DNA from: Bacillus_BD oryzisoli | Lineage (GTDB): Bacteria; Bacillota; Bacilli; Bacillales; Cytobacillaceae | Length of the DNA stretch: 64,000 nucleotides | Direction: 5' to 3' | Assembly: GCF_036670025.1 (NCBI RefSeq) | Contig: NZ_CP137640.1 | Location: 1,460,001-1,524,000, forward strand | In this document: positions 17,987-27,200 of the stretch, one piece after another | Numbering within the stretch: the stretch's first letter is position 1 | Layout: every line of letters starts with the position of its first letter | Translations under genes and position numbers: made by a program | Notes under the pieces: model-generated | What the model was told of the DNA's origin: nothing | What the model saw: the letters and a program-made list of their open reading frames with translations, nothing else | Database searches by the model: none

Positions 17987-18005
17987 AGAGAAAGGAGGAA
18001 CCTAA

Positions 18006-19295
18006 GTGACAATTGAAAAAATTATCATGCCACAGTTAGGGGAAAGTGTAACGGAAGGAACGCTTACGAAATGGATTATTTCTGTCGGTGACCGGGTCAA
18101 AAAATATGATCCACTTGCTGAAATTATGACAGACAAGGTGAATGCTGAAGTTCCGTCTTCTTTTACAGGCATCGTTAAAGAGTTAATGGTTGGTGAGGGT
18201 GATACATTACCTGTCGGTGCAGCGATTTGTGTGATTGAAACGGAAACAGAGTCAGTAATGGAAGAGAACGAAAAGCCTGCTGAAGACCGGAACAGGGTAG
18301 AGCAGAAGGTCAGTTTTTATCATGAAGGGAGAAAAGAGCCCGCCGGAAAACTCCGATATTCTCCCGCAGTTTTAAAGTTATCACAGGAGTATGGGATTGA
18401 TTTAAAACGGGTCAAGGGAACAGGTGCAGGTGGGCGGATAACTAGGAAGGATCTCCTGCAGTTATTGGCGTCAGGTCAGAAAGACCAGCATGAAACGGTT
18501 CAGCCAGAGGCACCGGTGCCCCATTCAGTTGCAACAGTTTCGATAGGTCATGATACTCCAGTGCAAAAAAATAGTGCTGCAACAGCTCCGTCTGGAGATA
18601 TTGAAATCCCGGTTACAGGATTACGGAAGACAATTGCGGCAAACATGGTAAAAAGCAAGCATGAAATTCCTCACGCCTGGATGATGGTTGAAGCAGATGT
18701 CACAAATCTGGTTGCATACCGCAATGAAATAAAAGAAGAATTTTACCAAAAAGAAGGCTTTAATTTAACCTTTTTTGCTTTCGTTGTAAAAGCTGTTGCA
18801 CAAGGCTTAAAGGAATTTCCACAAATGAATGCCACATGGGCTGGAGATAAAATTATCCGTAAAAAAGAGATAAATCTATCGATTGCCGTAGCGACCGAGG
18901 ATGCGCTTTTTGTTCCTGTCATTAAACGTGCAGACGAAAAAACGATTAAAGGGATTGCCCGCGAAATTTCTGAGCTTGCTAAAAAGGTCCGCAACGGTAC
19001 GACAAAGGTTGAAGATTTTCAGGGCGGTACCTTTACGGTTAATAACACAGGTTCAATTGGCTCGGTTCAATCGATGGGTATCATTAATTATCCACAGGCA
19101 GCAATCCTGCAGGTAGAATCCATTATAAAACGTCCTGTTGTGATGAATCAGAATATGATTGCAGTTCGAGATATGATGAATTTATGTCTTTCACTTGACC
19201 ACCGTATTCTTGATGGATTTATTTGCGGAAAGTTCATGAATAGAGTGAAAGAAATCCTTGAAAATACCACTAAAGATAATACTCCAATATACTAA
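18006..19295 (+). CDS. bkdB: Branched-chain 2-oxoacid dehydrogenase E2, lipoamide acyltransferase
   Basis: The 429-residue core subunit has one lipoyl domain with lipoyl Lys44 in MTDKVNAE, a linker, a peripheral-subunit-binding domain (RYSPAVLKL to GRITRKDLL, about 117-155), an Ala/Pro/Thr-rich linker, and the catalytic domain ending with LSLDHRILDG. It transfers branched acyl groups to CoA. GTG 18006 follows AAAGGAGG. It is the last gene of the operon, before a terminator. Confidence 0.95.
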   Translation: MTIEKIIMPQLGESVTEGTLTKWIISVGDRVKKYDPLAEIMTDKVNAEVPSSFTGIVKELMVGEGDTLPVGAAICVIETETESVMEENEKPAEDRNRVEQKVSFYHEGRKEPAGKLRYSPAVLKLSQEYGIDLKRVKGTGAGGRITRKDLLQLLASGQKDQHETVQPEAPVPHSVATVSIGHDTPVQKNSAATAPSGDIEIPVTGLRKTIAANMVKSKHEIPHAWMMVEADVTNLVAYRNEIKEEFYQKEGFNLTFFAFVVKAVAQGLKEFPQMNATWAGDKIIRKKEINLSIAVATEDALFVPVIKRADEKTIKGIAREISELAKKVRNGTTKVEDFQGGTFTVNNTGSIGSVQSMGIINYPQAAILQVESIIKRPVVMNQNMIAVRDMMNLCLSLDHRILDGFICGKFMNRVKEILENTTKDNTPIY

Positions 19296-19309
19296 TAAAC
19301 AATAATCCA

Positions 19310-19338
19310 AAACGCTGCTAATTCTAGCAGCGTTTTTT
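19310..19338 (+). terminator. bkd operon terminator
   Basis: AAACGCTGCT/AGCAGCGTTT stem, 6-base loop, followed by Ts. Confidence 0.9.
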
Positions 19339-19478
19339 CTATTCATTCCACATGTTTCCAGAATAGTGATTGCGTGTTTAACAATTGTATAATAAAATAA
19401 TGAATAGAAAGATAATTTCTAATTTTATAACTTTTTCTATAGATTGGGGGGAAGGCTGCTGAACTTTGGCGGCATGAA

Positions 19479-21332
19479 ATGAGTCTAAAAGAGATGATGG
19501 ATTATTCATTTTCACAGCAAACGTATGAAGCTTGGAAACAAAAGGCCGAAGAAACATTAAAGGGAAAAAGTATAGAATCTTTATCAAGAAGAACATATGA
19601 AAACATTCAATTAAAACCTCTTTATACAAAAGAGGATGTAAATGAAAAAACATTATCAGCATTTCCTGGCAGCGGTGATTTTCGCCGTGGAAGCAGTGCG
19701 TTGGGCTATATCGGAGAGTCTTGGAAAATTGCTCAGCGAATTGACACGGAAAGTGCAGAAAACTTTAAAGAAAGACTAAAGACAAGTTTCGAAAAAGGAC
19801 AGACAGCTATTGCATTTACACCTTCCGTATCGATTTTAAAGGAATTACCTGAGCTCTTAACAGACTATTATCAATCCTATCCGTTAAGTGTAAATGGCGC
19901 TTTTTTACAAAATGAGATGATTTATGGGCTTGCAGCTTTACGAAACTCCGAAAAAATATCCGGTTATGTTGGGAAGGATCCTGTTTCACTATATGCGAAA
20001 CAAGGAGGAAGAAAGGAATCCTTGGAATCCGTTTATGATCGTTTGTTTGAAACGATTCAAACAGCTTCATCGGCTTGCCCTCTATTGAAAACGCTTTTAG
20101 TAGACACGACTGTTTATCACAATGGGGGAGCAAATGCTGTTCAGGAATTGGCCATTGCCCTTTCAACAGCCGTCTACCATATTGAACAGCTAAAGAAAAG
20201 AGGGATGGACGTAAAGGATATTCTTAAAAATATAGTATTTCATTTTTCAATAGGCAGTAACTTCTTTATGGAAATCTCTAAACTCAGGGCAGCCAGAAGT
20301 TTATGGAGTAAAATTGTTGAAGCATACAACGCTTCGCCTAGTCTTGAGGGACAGATGGTTATTTCAGCTGATACATCGTGGTACACAAAAACAGCTTACG
20401 ATCCATATGTGAACTTATTGCGGGCAAGCAACGAGGCTTTTGCGGCTGTACTTGGGGGCATCCAGTACCTGCATGTCAGCCCATATAATGAGCCTGAGGG
20501 TGAGGCAACATCATTTTCAGATCGCATTGCCCGTAATACTCAGTTGATTCTTAGGGATGAAGCACGTTTAAGTACCGTTATCGACCCAGCAGGAGGTTCT
20601 TGGTATATAGAATCTTTAACAAATCAGTTAATTGAACAGGCCTGGTCCCATTTCCTAGAAATCGACGAAAAAGGCGGTATTTTAACTGCCTTACAATCGA
20701 ATTGGCTGCAGGAACAAATCAAAGAAGTGGCCAAAAAGCGGCAAAAGGATATCTTTACCCGCAAACAGTCCATTGTTGGAACAAATAATTATGCAAATTT
20801 AGAAGAAACACCGCTAAACGTTGAATTATCCTTAGGTGAAAAATCAATGCATTCAGATGTATTTCCTGTACATGAGGCCCGCTTAGCAGAGCCATATGAA
20901 AAGCTCCGCAAAAGGGCAGAAAAATTAACCAAAGAAAAATCAGCTCCTGCAGTTGGACTGATCTGCCTTGGTAAATTAAAAAATCATAAGGCTAGGGCAG
21001 ACTTTATCAGCGGCTTCTTAGCTCCAGGAGGAATTAAAACAGAAAGAAGCCAGGCATTTGAAGGAATCAATGATGCGGTGAATTTTGTTCACGAAACACA
21101 GCTTCATGCTTTTGTCCTTTGCGGGTCAGATGATGACTATAAAGCTTTTGGTACGGAAACTGTACAGGCAATTAAAGCAGGCTTCCCTCATGTCAAGCTT
21201 TATTTAGCCGGGCTGCCGGATGAAGCTGAGCAAAAAGCTTTACTAGATAATGGAATCTCTCAGTTTATTCACCTAAAAAGTAATTGCTATGAAATAGCTG
21301 CATCCTTTTTAGATGAATTGGAGGTGGAGTAA
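19479..21332 (+). CDS. mutA: Methylmalonyl-CoA mutase small (beta) subunit
   Basis: The 617-residue non-catalytic partner of MutB. It has the TIM-barrel mutase fold (for example the SDRIARNTQLILRDE and VIDPAGGSWYIE blocks) but lacks an intact B12-binding DxHxxG: the C-terminal domain reads GKLKNHKARADF where MutB has GQDGHDRGAKVI. ATG 19479 is the best in-frame start but its ribosome site is weak (a GGGGGGAAGG lies about 25 bases away). ATG 19494 or 19497 could be used instead. It is three bases from mutB. Confidence 0.9.
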   Translation: MSLKEMMDYSFSQQTYEAWKQKAEETLKGKSIESLSRRTYENIQLKPLYTKEDVNEKTLSAFPGSGDFRRGSSALGYIGESWKIAQRIDTESAENFKERLKTSFEKGQTAIAFTPSVSILKELPELLTDYYQSYPLSVNGAFLQNEMIYGLAALRNSEKISGYVGKDPVSLYAKQGGRKESLESVYDRLFETIQTASSACPLLKTLLVDTTVYHNGGANAVQELAIALSTAVYHIEQLKKRGMDVKDILKNIVFHFSIGSNFFMEISKLRAARSLWSKIVEAYNASPSLEGQMVISADTSWYTKTAYDPYVNLLRASNEAFAAVLGGIQYLHVSPYNEPEGEATSFSDRIARNTQLILRDEARLSTVIDPAGGSWYIESLTNQLIEQAWSHFLEIDEKGGILTALQSNWLQEQIKEVAKKRQKDIFTRKQSIVGTNNYANLEETPLNVELSLGEKSMHSDVFPVHEARLAEPYEKLRKRAEKLTKEKSAPAVGLICLGKLKNHKARADFISGFLAPGGIKTERSQAFEGINDAVNFVHETQLHAFVLCGSDDDYKAFGTETVQAIKAGFPHVKLYLAGLPDEAEQKALLDNGISQFIHLKSNCYEIAASFLDELEVE

Positions 21333-21335
21333 TCG

Positions 21336-23525
21336 ATGACACAAAAGCCAGATTTTAAAAAGATAACAATTGAGACAACTAAAACATCTGAAGAGGACTG
21401 GAAAAAGAAAGCAGAAAGTGAAATTTCCGCTTCAATTGAAGAACTTCTTTTTGAAACAAATGAACATATCAGCACAAAGGCTTTATATACTGGAAAGGAT
21501 CAGACAGAGCTTAAGCATCTGGGAGATTTGCCAGGACTTCCTCCATATACAAGAGGACCCTATCCAACTATGTATGTAAACCGGCCATGGACAGTACGTC
21601 AGTATGCAGGCTTTTCGACCGCTGAGGAAAGTAACGCATTCTACCGCCGGAATTTAGCGATGGGGCAAAAAGGTCTTTCTGTTGCTTTTGACCTTGCTAC
21701 CCATCGGGGTTATGACTCAGATCATGCCCGTGTAGTAGGAGATGTTGGAAAGGCTGGTGTGGCTATTGATTCAATCGTTGATATGAAGACATTATTTGAC
21801 GGAATTCCATTAGATCAAATGTCGGTATCGATGACAATGAATGGGGCCGTACTGCCTATTATGGCCTTTTATATCGTAACAGCTGAAGAGCAGGGAGTTT
21901 CACAGGAAAAGCTGTCCGGTACGATTCAAAATGATATTTTAAAAGAATACATGGTTCGTAATACGTATATTTATCCACCGGAAATGTCGATGCGGATCAT
22001 TGCCGATATTTTTGAATACACATCTAAATACATGCCTAAATTTAACAGCATCAGTATTTCCGGCTATCATATGCAGGAAGCCGGAGCACCTGCTGATATT
22101 GAACTAGCCTATACGCTTGCTGATGGACTTGAATATGTAAGAACAGGCCTAAAGGCCGGTATTGATATTGACTCATTTGCACCAAGACTATCATTCTTCT
22201 GGGCAATCGGGATGAACTACTTTATGGAAGTAGCAAAAATGCGGGCAGCCCGCCGTATTTGGGCAAAAATGATGCAAACGTTTGAGCCGAAAAACAGTAA
22301 ATCATTGGCTTTACGTACGCATTCACAGACATCAGGTTGGAGTTTAACGGAGCAGGATCCGTTTAATAATGTGATTCGTACATTAATTGAAGCTCATGCA
22401 GCTGCAATGGGACATACACAGTCGCTGCATACAAATGCACTTGATGAAGCGATTGCCCTTCCGACAGACTTCTCGGCAAGAATTGCCCGTAATACACAGC
22501 TTTATTTACAAGAAGAATCTGGGATTACAAATGTTATTGATCCATGGGGTGGTTCTTACTATGTTGAAGCCTTGACAGATCAATTAATGAAGCGTGCTTG
22601 GGAGCATATCGAAGAGATTGAGAATCTTGGCGGAATGGCAAAAGCGATTGAAACTGGTCTGCCGAAAATGCGTATTGAAGAAGCTGCTGCAAGAAGACAA
22701 GCTCAAATAGATTCTGGAAAAGAAACAATTGTAGGGGTTAATAAATACCGTCTGGAAAAAGAAGAACCAATAGAGATTCTTGAAGTGGATAATACGGCAG
22801 TTCGACTAAAGCAAATTGAAAAATTAAACCAATTAAAAGCTTCACGTGATGAAGAGAAAGTACAAGAGGCATTAGCAGCAATCGAAAAAGCCTGTGAAAC
22901 GAACGAAGGAAATCTTCTGGACCTTGCCGTACAAGCAGCACGTGTACGGGCTACATTAGGTGAAATTTCCTATGCTATCGAAAAAGTATCCGGACGTCAC
23001 AAAGCTACGATTCGTTCTATTAGCGGTGTCTATAGTTCAGCCTTTTCTAACGAAGAAGAAATTGAAGCGGTTAAAAAGCTGACAGATGAATTTCTTGAAA
23101 ATGAAGGCCGCCGTCCGCGGATTTTAATTGCTAAGATGGGACAGGATGGTCATGACCGCGGAGCAAAGGTGATAGCAACTGCTTTTGCCGATTTAGGCTT
23201 TGATGTTGATATCGGTCCTTTATTCCAGACACCGGAAGAAACTGCGCTGCAAGCTGTTGAAAACGATGTCCATGCCATTGGTATGAGCTCGCTTGCAGCA
23301 GGTCATAAAACATTGCTCCCGCAGCTTGTAGCTGAATTAAAGAAACTTGGTCGCGAAGATATCGTTGTCGTTGTCGGCGGTGTGATTCCGGCACAAGATT
23401 ACGAATACTTATATGAACATGGAGCTTCTGCTATTTTTGGACCAGGAACGGTTATTCCGGTTTCTGCCCAGAAGGTTGTCCGAGCTATTTATGAAAGACT
23501 CGGTTATGAGGAAGTGAAAGCATAA
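21336..23525 (+). CDS. mutB: Methylmalonyl-CoA mutase large (alpha) subunit
   Basis: The adenosylcobalamin enzyme that interconverts (R)-methylmalonyl-CoA and succinyl-CoA. The 729 residues hold the substrate TIM barrel (with PYTRGPYPTMY near 70) and the C-terminal B12 domain with D604-x-H606-x-x-G609, H606 being the lower cobalt ligand. TTGGAGGTGGAG precedes ATG 21336. Together with mutA and meaB it forms a tight three-gene unit behind the bkd operon, fitting valine, isoleucine and odd-chain fatty acid catabolism. Confidence 0.97.
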   Translation: MTQKPDFKKITIETTKTSEEDWKKKAESEISASIEELLFETNEHISTKALYTGKDQTELKHLGDLPGLPPYTRGPYPTMYVNRPWTVRQYAGFSTAEESNAFYRRNLAMGQKGLSVAFDLATHRGYDSDHARVVGDVGKAGVAIDSIVDMKTLFDGIPLDQMSVSMTMNGAVLPIMAFYIVTAEEQGVSQEKLSGTIQNDILKEYMVRNTYIYPPEMSMRIIADIFEYTSKYMPKFNSISISGYHMQEAGAPADIELAYTLADGLEYVRTGLKAGIDIDSFAPRLSFFWAIGMNYFMEVAKMRAARRIWAKMMQTFEPKNSKSLALRTHSQTSGWSLTEQDPFNNVIRTLIEAHAAAMGHTQSLHTNALDEAIALPTDFSARIARNTQLYLQEESGITNVIDPWGGSYYVEALTDQLMKRAWEHIEEIENLGGMAKAIETGLPKMRIEEAAARRQAQIDSGKETIVGVNKYRLEKEEPIEILEVDNTAVRLKQIEKLNQLKASRDEEKVQEALAAIEKACETNEGNLLDLAVQAARVRATLGEISYAIEKVSGRHKATIRSISGVYSSAFSNEEEIEAVKKLTDEFLENEGRRPRILIAKMGQDGHDRGAKVIATAFADLGFDVDIGPLFQTPEETALQAVENDVHAIGMSSLAAGHKTLLPQLVAELKKLGREDIVVVVGGVIPAQDYEYLYEHGASAIFGPGTVIPVSAQKVVRAIYERLGYEEVKA

Positions 23526-24650
23526 ATGTCTGAAGAAAAAAGGCCTGAATGGACGAATCAAGATGAGCCTGATAAATTTTCAACGTATATTCGAAAAGGG
23601 GTGGAAACCACCCCTCAAGCTGGCCTTGTTAAAAATAGTACGTTTCGAAAAATGAAGGTTGGGGATGAAATTACCTGTGACCAGTTAGCGACAGGAATAC
23701 TTAATGGTGACCGTACGATGCTTGCTCGCTCCATTACGCTGATTGAAAGCAACGCTGAGCACCACTTTCAAAAGTCGCAAACGCTTCTGCAGCAGCTTTT
23801 ACACCATACAGGTAAGTCTATTCGCATCGGGATTACAGGGGTGCCAGGAGCAGGAAAAAGTACTTTTATTGAAGCTTTTGGGATGTTTTTATGTAATCTT
23901 GGGCTGAAGGTTGCAGTTTTAGCAGTAGATCCCAGCTCAAGCAGAAGCGGCGGCAGTATTCTTGGTGATAAAACACGCATGGAGCAGCTGGCGCGTAATC
24001 CAAGAGCCTTTATTCGCCCTTCTCCTTCAGAAGGAAAACTTGGCGGGGTTCATCGCAAAACGAAAGAAACGATGCTATTATGTGAGGCATTTGGCTTTGA
24101 TGTCATCTTAATTGAGACAGTTGGGGTAGGTCAAAGTGAAGTCATTGTCCGCGATATGGTAGACTTTTTTATGCTAATTGTGTTAACTGGTGCAGGTGAT
24201 GAATTACAAGGCATGAAAAAAGGGATTATGGAGCTTGCTGATGCGATTGTTGTCAATAAGGCGGATGGAGAAAATAAAGCTTCTGCATTAAAGACAAAAA
24301 AAGAATATAATCAAATTTTGCATTTTCTTCAGCCTGCTACAAAGGGCTGGGAAACAAAAGCCTATACTTGCTCAAGTTTATTAGAAAATGGCATTAAGGA
24401 AATATGGGATGTCATAAAAGATTTTGAATCCACCACGAAACAGTCTGGAGTATTTGCTGACCGAAGAAGGTCGCAAACAAAAGAATGGATGAAAAGTATG
24501 ATTATCGATCAGCTTCAGAACAGTTTTTTTCATAATCAAGAAATCAAAGAGCTGCTTCCAAAAGTTGAAAATCAAGTAATCTCAGGTAATAAAACAGTGA
24601 CCTCAGCTGTAGAGGAATTATTTAAACAGTATTATAAATCGTTAACATAG
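23526..24650 (+). CDS. meaB: MeaB/ArgK GTPase, chaperone of methylmalonyl-CoA mutase
   Basis: A 374-residue SIMIBI-class G protein that loads and protects the B12 cofactor of the mutase. P-loop GVPGAGKST is near 103, DPSSSRSGGSILGDKTRM near 139, switch ETVGVGQSE near 199, and NKAD for guanine recognition near 240. ATG 23526 follows the mutB stop with no spacer, and GAGGAAGTG inside the end of mutB is the likely ribosome site. Confidence 0.95.
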   Translation: MSEEKRPEWTNQDEPDKFSTYIRKGVETTPQAGLVKNSTFRKMKVGDEITCDQLATGILNGDRTMLARSITLIESNAEHHFQKSQTLLQQLLHHTGKSIRIGITGVPGAGKSTFIEAFGMFLCNLGLKVAVLAVDPSSSRSGGSILGDKTRMEQLARNPRAFIRPSPSEGKLGGVHRKTKETMLLCEAFGFDVILIETVGVGQSEVIVRDMVDFFMLIVLTGAGDELQGMKKGIMELADAIVVNKADGENKASALKTKKEYNQILHFLQPATKGWETKAYTCSSLLENGIKEIWDVIKDFESTTKQSGVFADRRRSQTKEWMKSMIIDQLQNSFFHNQEIKELLPKVENQVISGNKTVTSAVEELFKQYYKSLT

Positions 24651-24685
24651 GCTGTGTTAATGCATAATGTTGATTTTTTAGCAGG

Positions 24686-24874
24686 TTGATTGTAGTGGTA
24701 GGCACGAAGACTCCTTGAAAATTCTACCGAATTTTCTCGTGCGTGGGCGGATTCGAAGAAGTAATTCAATGTCCTGCGGGAGAAGCGAGAAAGAAGAGAC
24801 CCCGCTGAAACAAAGTGTCGAGGAGGCTCGGCTGTCGCCCTAAGGTGCGCGAAGTGCCTGGAACGAAAATCAAC
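24686..24874. repeat. Bacillaceae intergenic repeat with imperfect terminal inverted repeats
   Basis: The ends TTGATTGTAGTGGTAGGCAC and GTGCCTGGAACGAAAATCAA are imperfect inverted copies. In between lie blocks such as CCTGCGGGAGAAGCGAGA, GACCCCGCTGAAAC and CGAGGAGGCTCGGC, which I recognise from a short non-coding repeat that is common in Bacillaceae genomes. It fills most of the 24651-24975 gap and has no reading frame of note. No second copy is in this window. Confidence 0.75.
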
Positions 24875-24975
24875 AACCATGTTTAACGGATATTTAAAAA
24901 GCATCTCATTTGTACTTAACATATTCATATTGTTATGATGTAAATATGACAAATATGAAAATAAGGAGAGTTCAA

Positions 24976-25413
24976 ATGAATATTGATTTTAACTTGTTTA
25001 TGAACGATCATGTTCGCCAAGCACGGCAGGAAATTGCCGCAGCGGGATATACAGAATTAAAAACGCCTGAGGCAGTGGAAGAGGCGTTTGCAAAAAAGGG
25101 AACAACCTTGGTCATGATTAATTCAGTTTGTGGCTGTGCAGGTGGGATTGCCCGTCCAGTAGCAAGTCATGCTATTCATTACGATAAGCGTCCAGATCAA
25201 TTAGTCACTGTTTTTGCCGGTCAAGATAAAGAGGCTACTGAAAAGGCCCGATCTTATTTTACTGGATTTCCGCCATCCTCACCGTCATTTGCTCTTTTAA
25301 AAGATGGAAAAATCCAAACAATGATCGAACGTCATGAAATCGAAGGCCATGAACCTGCGGCTGTTATGCAAAAGCTACAAGAAGCATTTGATAAGTATTG
25401 CGAAGAAATGTAA
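24976..25413 (+). CDS. brxB: Bacilliredoxin BrxB (YqiW/YphP family)
   Basis: The 145-residue thioredoxin-fold protein removes bacillithiol from S-bacillithiolated proteins. The active site is the family CGC motif in NSVCGCAGGIARP (about residues 52-54). ATG 24976 has AAGGAGAG upstream; the reading from 24910 runs into the repeat region and is rejected. In B. subtilis yqiW also lies between the bkd and art genes. Confidence 0.92.
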   Translation: MNIDFNLFMNDHVRQARQEIAAAGYTELKTPEAVEEAFAKKGTTLVMINSVCGCAGGIARPVASHAIHYDKRPDQLVTVFAGQDKEATEKARSYFTGFPPSSPSFALLKDGKIQTMIERHEIEGHEPAAVMQKLQEAFDKYCEEM

Positions 25414-25434
25414 ATAAAAGGATGCAATAGTTTG

Positions 25435-25473
25435 GGGGCGCACTAAGAAAATCACCACGTGCGCCTCTTTTTT
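25435..25473 (+). terminator. brxB terminator
   Basis: GGCGCAC/GTGCGCC stem with a 15-base loop and a T run. Confidence 0.85.
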
Positions 25474-25534
25474 ATTACTTTATTTACAATATTAAAATAT
25501 TATTTTAAAATAAATTTTTGTTGCATATGTGAGA

Positions 25535-25579
25535 TTATGTGTTAAAATTCACTTATGTGTTAAAATTCACTTATGTGAA
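25535..25579 (+). repeat. 18-bp tandem repeat and palindrome upstream of artP
   Basis: TTATGTGTTAAAATTCAC occurs twice end to end (25535-25552, 25553-25570), with a third partial copy TTATGTG. The join of copy 2 and the partial copy makes a perfect palindrome TTCAC-TTAT-GTGAA (25566-25579). The site is 90-130 bp before the artP start and may be an operator. Confidence 0.6.
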
Positions 25580-25601
25580 TAATTATTAGTTGGATATTAA
25601 T

Positions 25602-25629
25602 TTGTAAACTATACATTAAAGGCTAATAA
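25602..25629 (+). promoter_or_regulatory. Candidate sigma-A promoter of artPQR
   Basis: TTGTAA, 16-base spacer, TAATAA, just downstream of the tandem repeats. The match is moderate. Confidence 0.4.
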
Positions 25630-25666
25630 TATAAATAAGTTTAATGAAAAAAAGGAGGAAATCATT

Positions 25667-26452
25667 TTGAAGAAAATAATCTCAATGTTATTGATGGGCA
25701 TGTTGATTATCGGTATACTTGCTGCCTGTGGCGGTGCTGGTGAAGAATCAGCTAACGAGAGTGACAATAAAGATGCAAAGGTATTAAAAATGGCAACATC
25801 TGGCGATTATGCGCCGTTTGAATATATTGATACGGCAAAAGGCGAAGAAATTATTGGTCTTGATATTGATATTGCAAAAGCGATTACGGAAAAGCTAGGC
25901 TATGAATTAGAGGTCCAGGATATGGATTTCGGCGGACTTATTTCTGCATTACAAAATGGACAAGCTGATTTTGTTATGGCTGCGATGTCTGCTACTGATG
26001 AGCGTAAAGAAAGTGTGGACTTTAGTGATACGTACTACACTTCAAAACACATCATTGTATCGAAAAAAGACAGCGGCATAAAAAGTGTTGATGATTTGAA
26101 AGGGAAAAAAGTTGGTGCTCAGCTAGGCTCAATTCAAGAAGAAAAGGCAAAAGAACTTGCAGAAAGTACTGGTTTTACTTATGAAAGTCGTAATCGTATT
26201 CCAGAGTTAATCCAAGAAATTCTAGCAGGACGTTTAGATGCAGCGATTATTGAAGATACTGTTGCAAAAGGATATTTGAAAGAAACAAAAGATATTCAAG
26301 GGGTTACAATTGAAGATGCTGATGGTGGATATGCAATTGCCTTTCCAAAAGATAGTGAATTAACAGAAGCATTTAATAAAGAATTAAAAGCAATGATCGA
26401 AAATGGTGAAGTTGACAAAATTGTTAAGAAATGGTTTGACACAGAGAAGTAA
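25667..26452 (+). CDS. artP: Amino-acid ABC transporter substrate-binding lipoprotein (ArtP-like)
   Basis: The 261-residue lipoprotein has a signal peptide with lipobox LAAC (Cys21) and a family-3 solute-binding fold (GDYAPFEY, GLDIDIAKAI, FVMAAMSATDERK). It would deliver arginine or a related amino acid to ArtQ on the outer membrane face. Position after brxB matches artPQR (yqiXYZ) of B. subtilis; the arginine specificity is inferred from that. The TTG start follows AAAGGAGGAA. Confidence 0.88.
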   Translation: MKKIISMLLMGMLIIGILAACGGAGEESANESDNKDAKVLKMATSGDYAPFEYIDTAKGEEIIGLDIDIAKAITEKLGYELEVQDMDFGGLISALQNGQADFVMAAMSATDERKESVDFSDTYYTSKHIIVSKKDSGIKSVDDLKGKKVGAQLGSIQEEKAKELAESTGFTYESRNRIPELIQEILAGRLDAAIIEDTVAKGYLKETKDIQGVTIEDADGGYAIAFPKDSELTEAFNKELKAMIENGEVDKIVKKWFDTEK

Positions 26453-26462
26453 GAAATATGAG

Positions 26463-26503
26463 AAAAAACGTTCAGGAAAAGAATCGTTTTCTGAACGTTT
26501 TTT
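26463..26503 (+). terminator. Intercistronic terminator/attenuator between artP and artQ
   Basis: AAAAAACGTTCAG ... CTGAACGTTTTTT with an inner AAAA/TTTT pairing. Partial termination here would give more binding protein than permease. Confidence 0.8.
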
Positions 26504-26540
26504 CTGTCGTTCTACCTACATTTGAGAGGAATGATTTTAC

Positions 26541-27200
26541 ATGAATTTAGATTTTTCATCCGTTCTCCCGTCGTTCCCCTTTATACTAAAAGGCCTTGGG
26601 GTTACACTCCAAATTGCTTTGTTTGCCGGGGTGTTAGGGTTCGTATGCGGTATCATATTATCGTTATTTAAAATTAGTAAGATTAAGTTTTTAGGCTGGA
26701 TTGCAGATGTCTATACATCTATTTTTCGCGGTACACCGCTTGTTTTACAGTTAATGATTATTTATTTTGGGTCACCTCAAGTGATCGGCTACCAAATTGA
26801 CCCATTTACAGCGGCAGTTGTATCTTTTGCCTTGAATTCAACTGCCTATATTTCAGAAATCATTCGCGCTGGTATTCTTGCTGTTGATAAAGGTCAAAGT
26901 GAAGCGGCAATGGCATTAGGCGTTCCTTATCGCTCGATGATGCTGAACATTGTTTTACCGCAGGCGATTAAAAATATTTTACCATCATTAATGAATGAGT
27001 TTATCACGCTGACAAAGGAATCCGCGATCGTAACCACAATTGGGGTCATGGATGTAATGCGCCGGGCCTATCAGGTTGGAGCAGATAAATTTCGCTTTAT
27101 TGAACCTCTTCTTCTAGCGGGAATTACTTATTATGTAATTGTAATGGCGTTAACACTGATTGGAAAGCTTGTCGAAAGGAGAATGAGAAAAAGTGATTAA
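26541..27200 (+). CDS. artQ: Amino-acid ABC transporter permease (ArtQ-like)
   Basis: The 219-residue inner membrane permease has about five hydrophobic segments and the EAA-loop sequence SEAAMALGVPYRSMMLNIVLP near 130 that docks with the ATPase. The HisM/ArtQ family motif FRGTPLVLQL is near 62. GAGAGGAATG stands ahead of ATG 26541. The last eight bases overlap the ATPase gene. Confidence 0.9.
   Translation: MNLDFSSVLPSFPFILKGLGVTLQIALFAGVLGFVCGIILSLFKISKIKFLGWIADVYTSIFRGTPLVLQLMIIYFGSPQVIGYQIDPFTAAVVSFALNSTAYISEIIRAGILAVDKGQSEAAMALGVPYRSMMLNIVLPQAIKNILPSLMNEFITLTKESAIVTTIGVMDVMRRAYQVGADKFRFIEPLLLAGITYYVIVMALTLIGKLVERRMRKSD

Noticed and set aside
25535..25577. CRISPR-like tandem repeat
   Set aside because: Copies are directly adjacent with no spacers and there are no cas genes.
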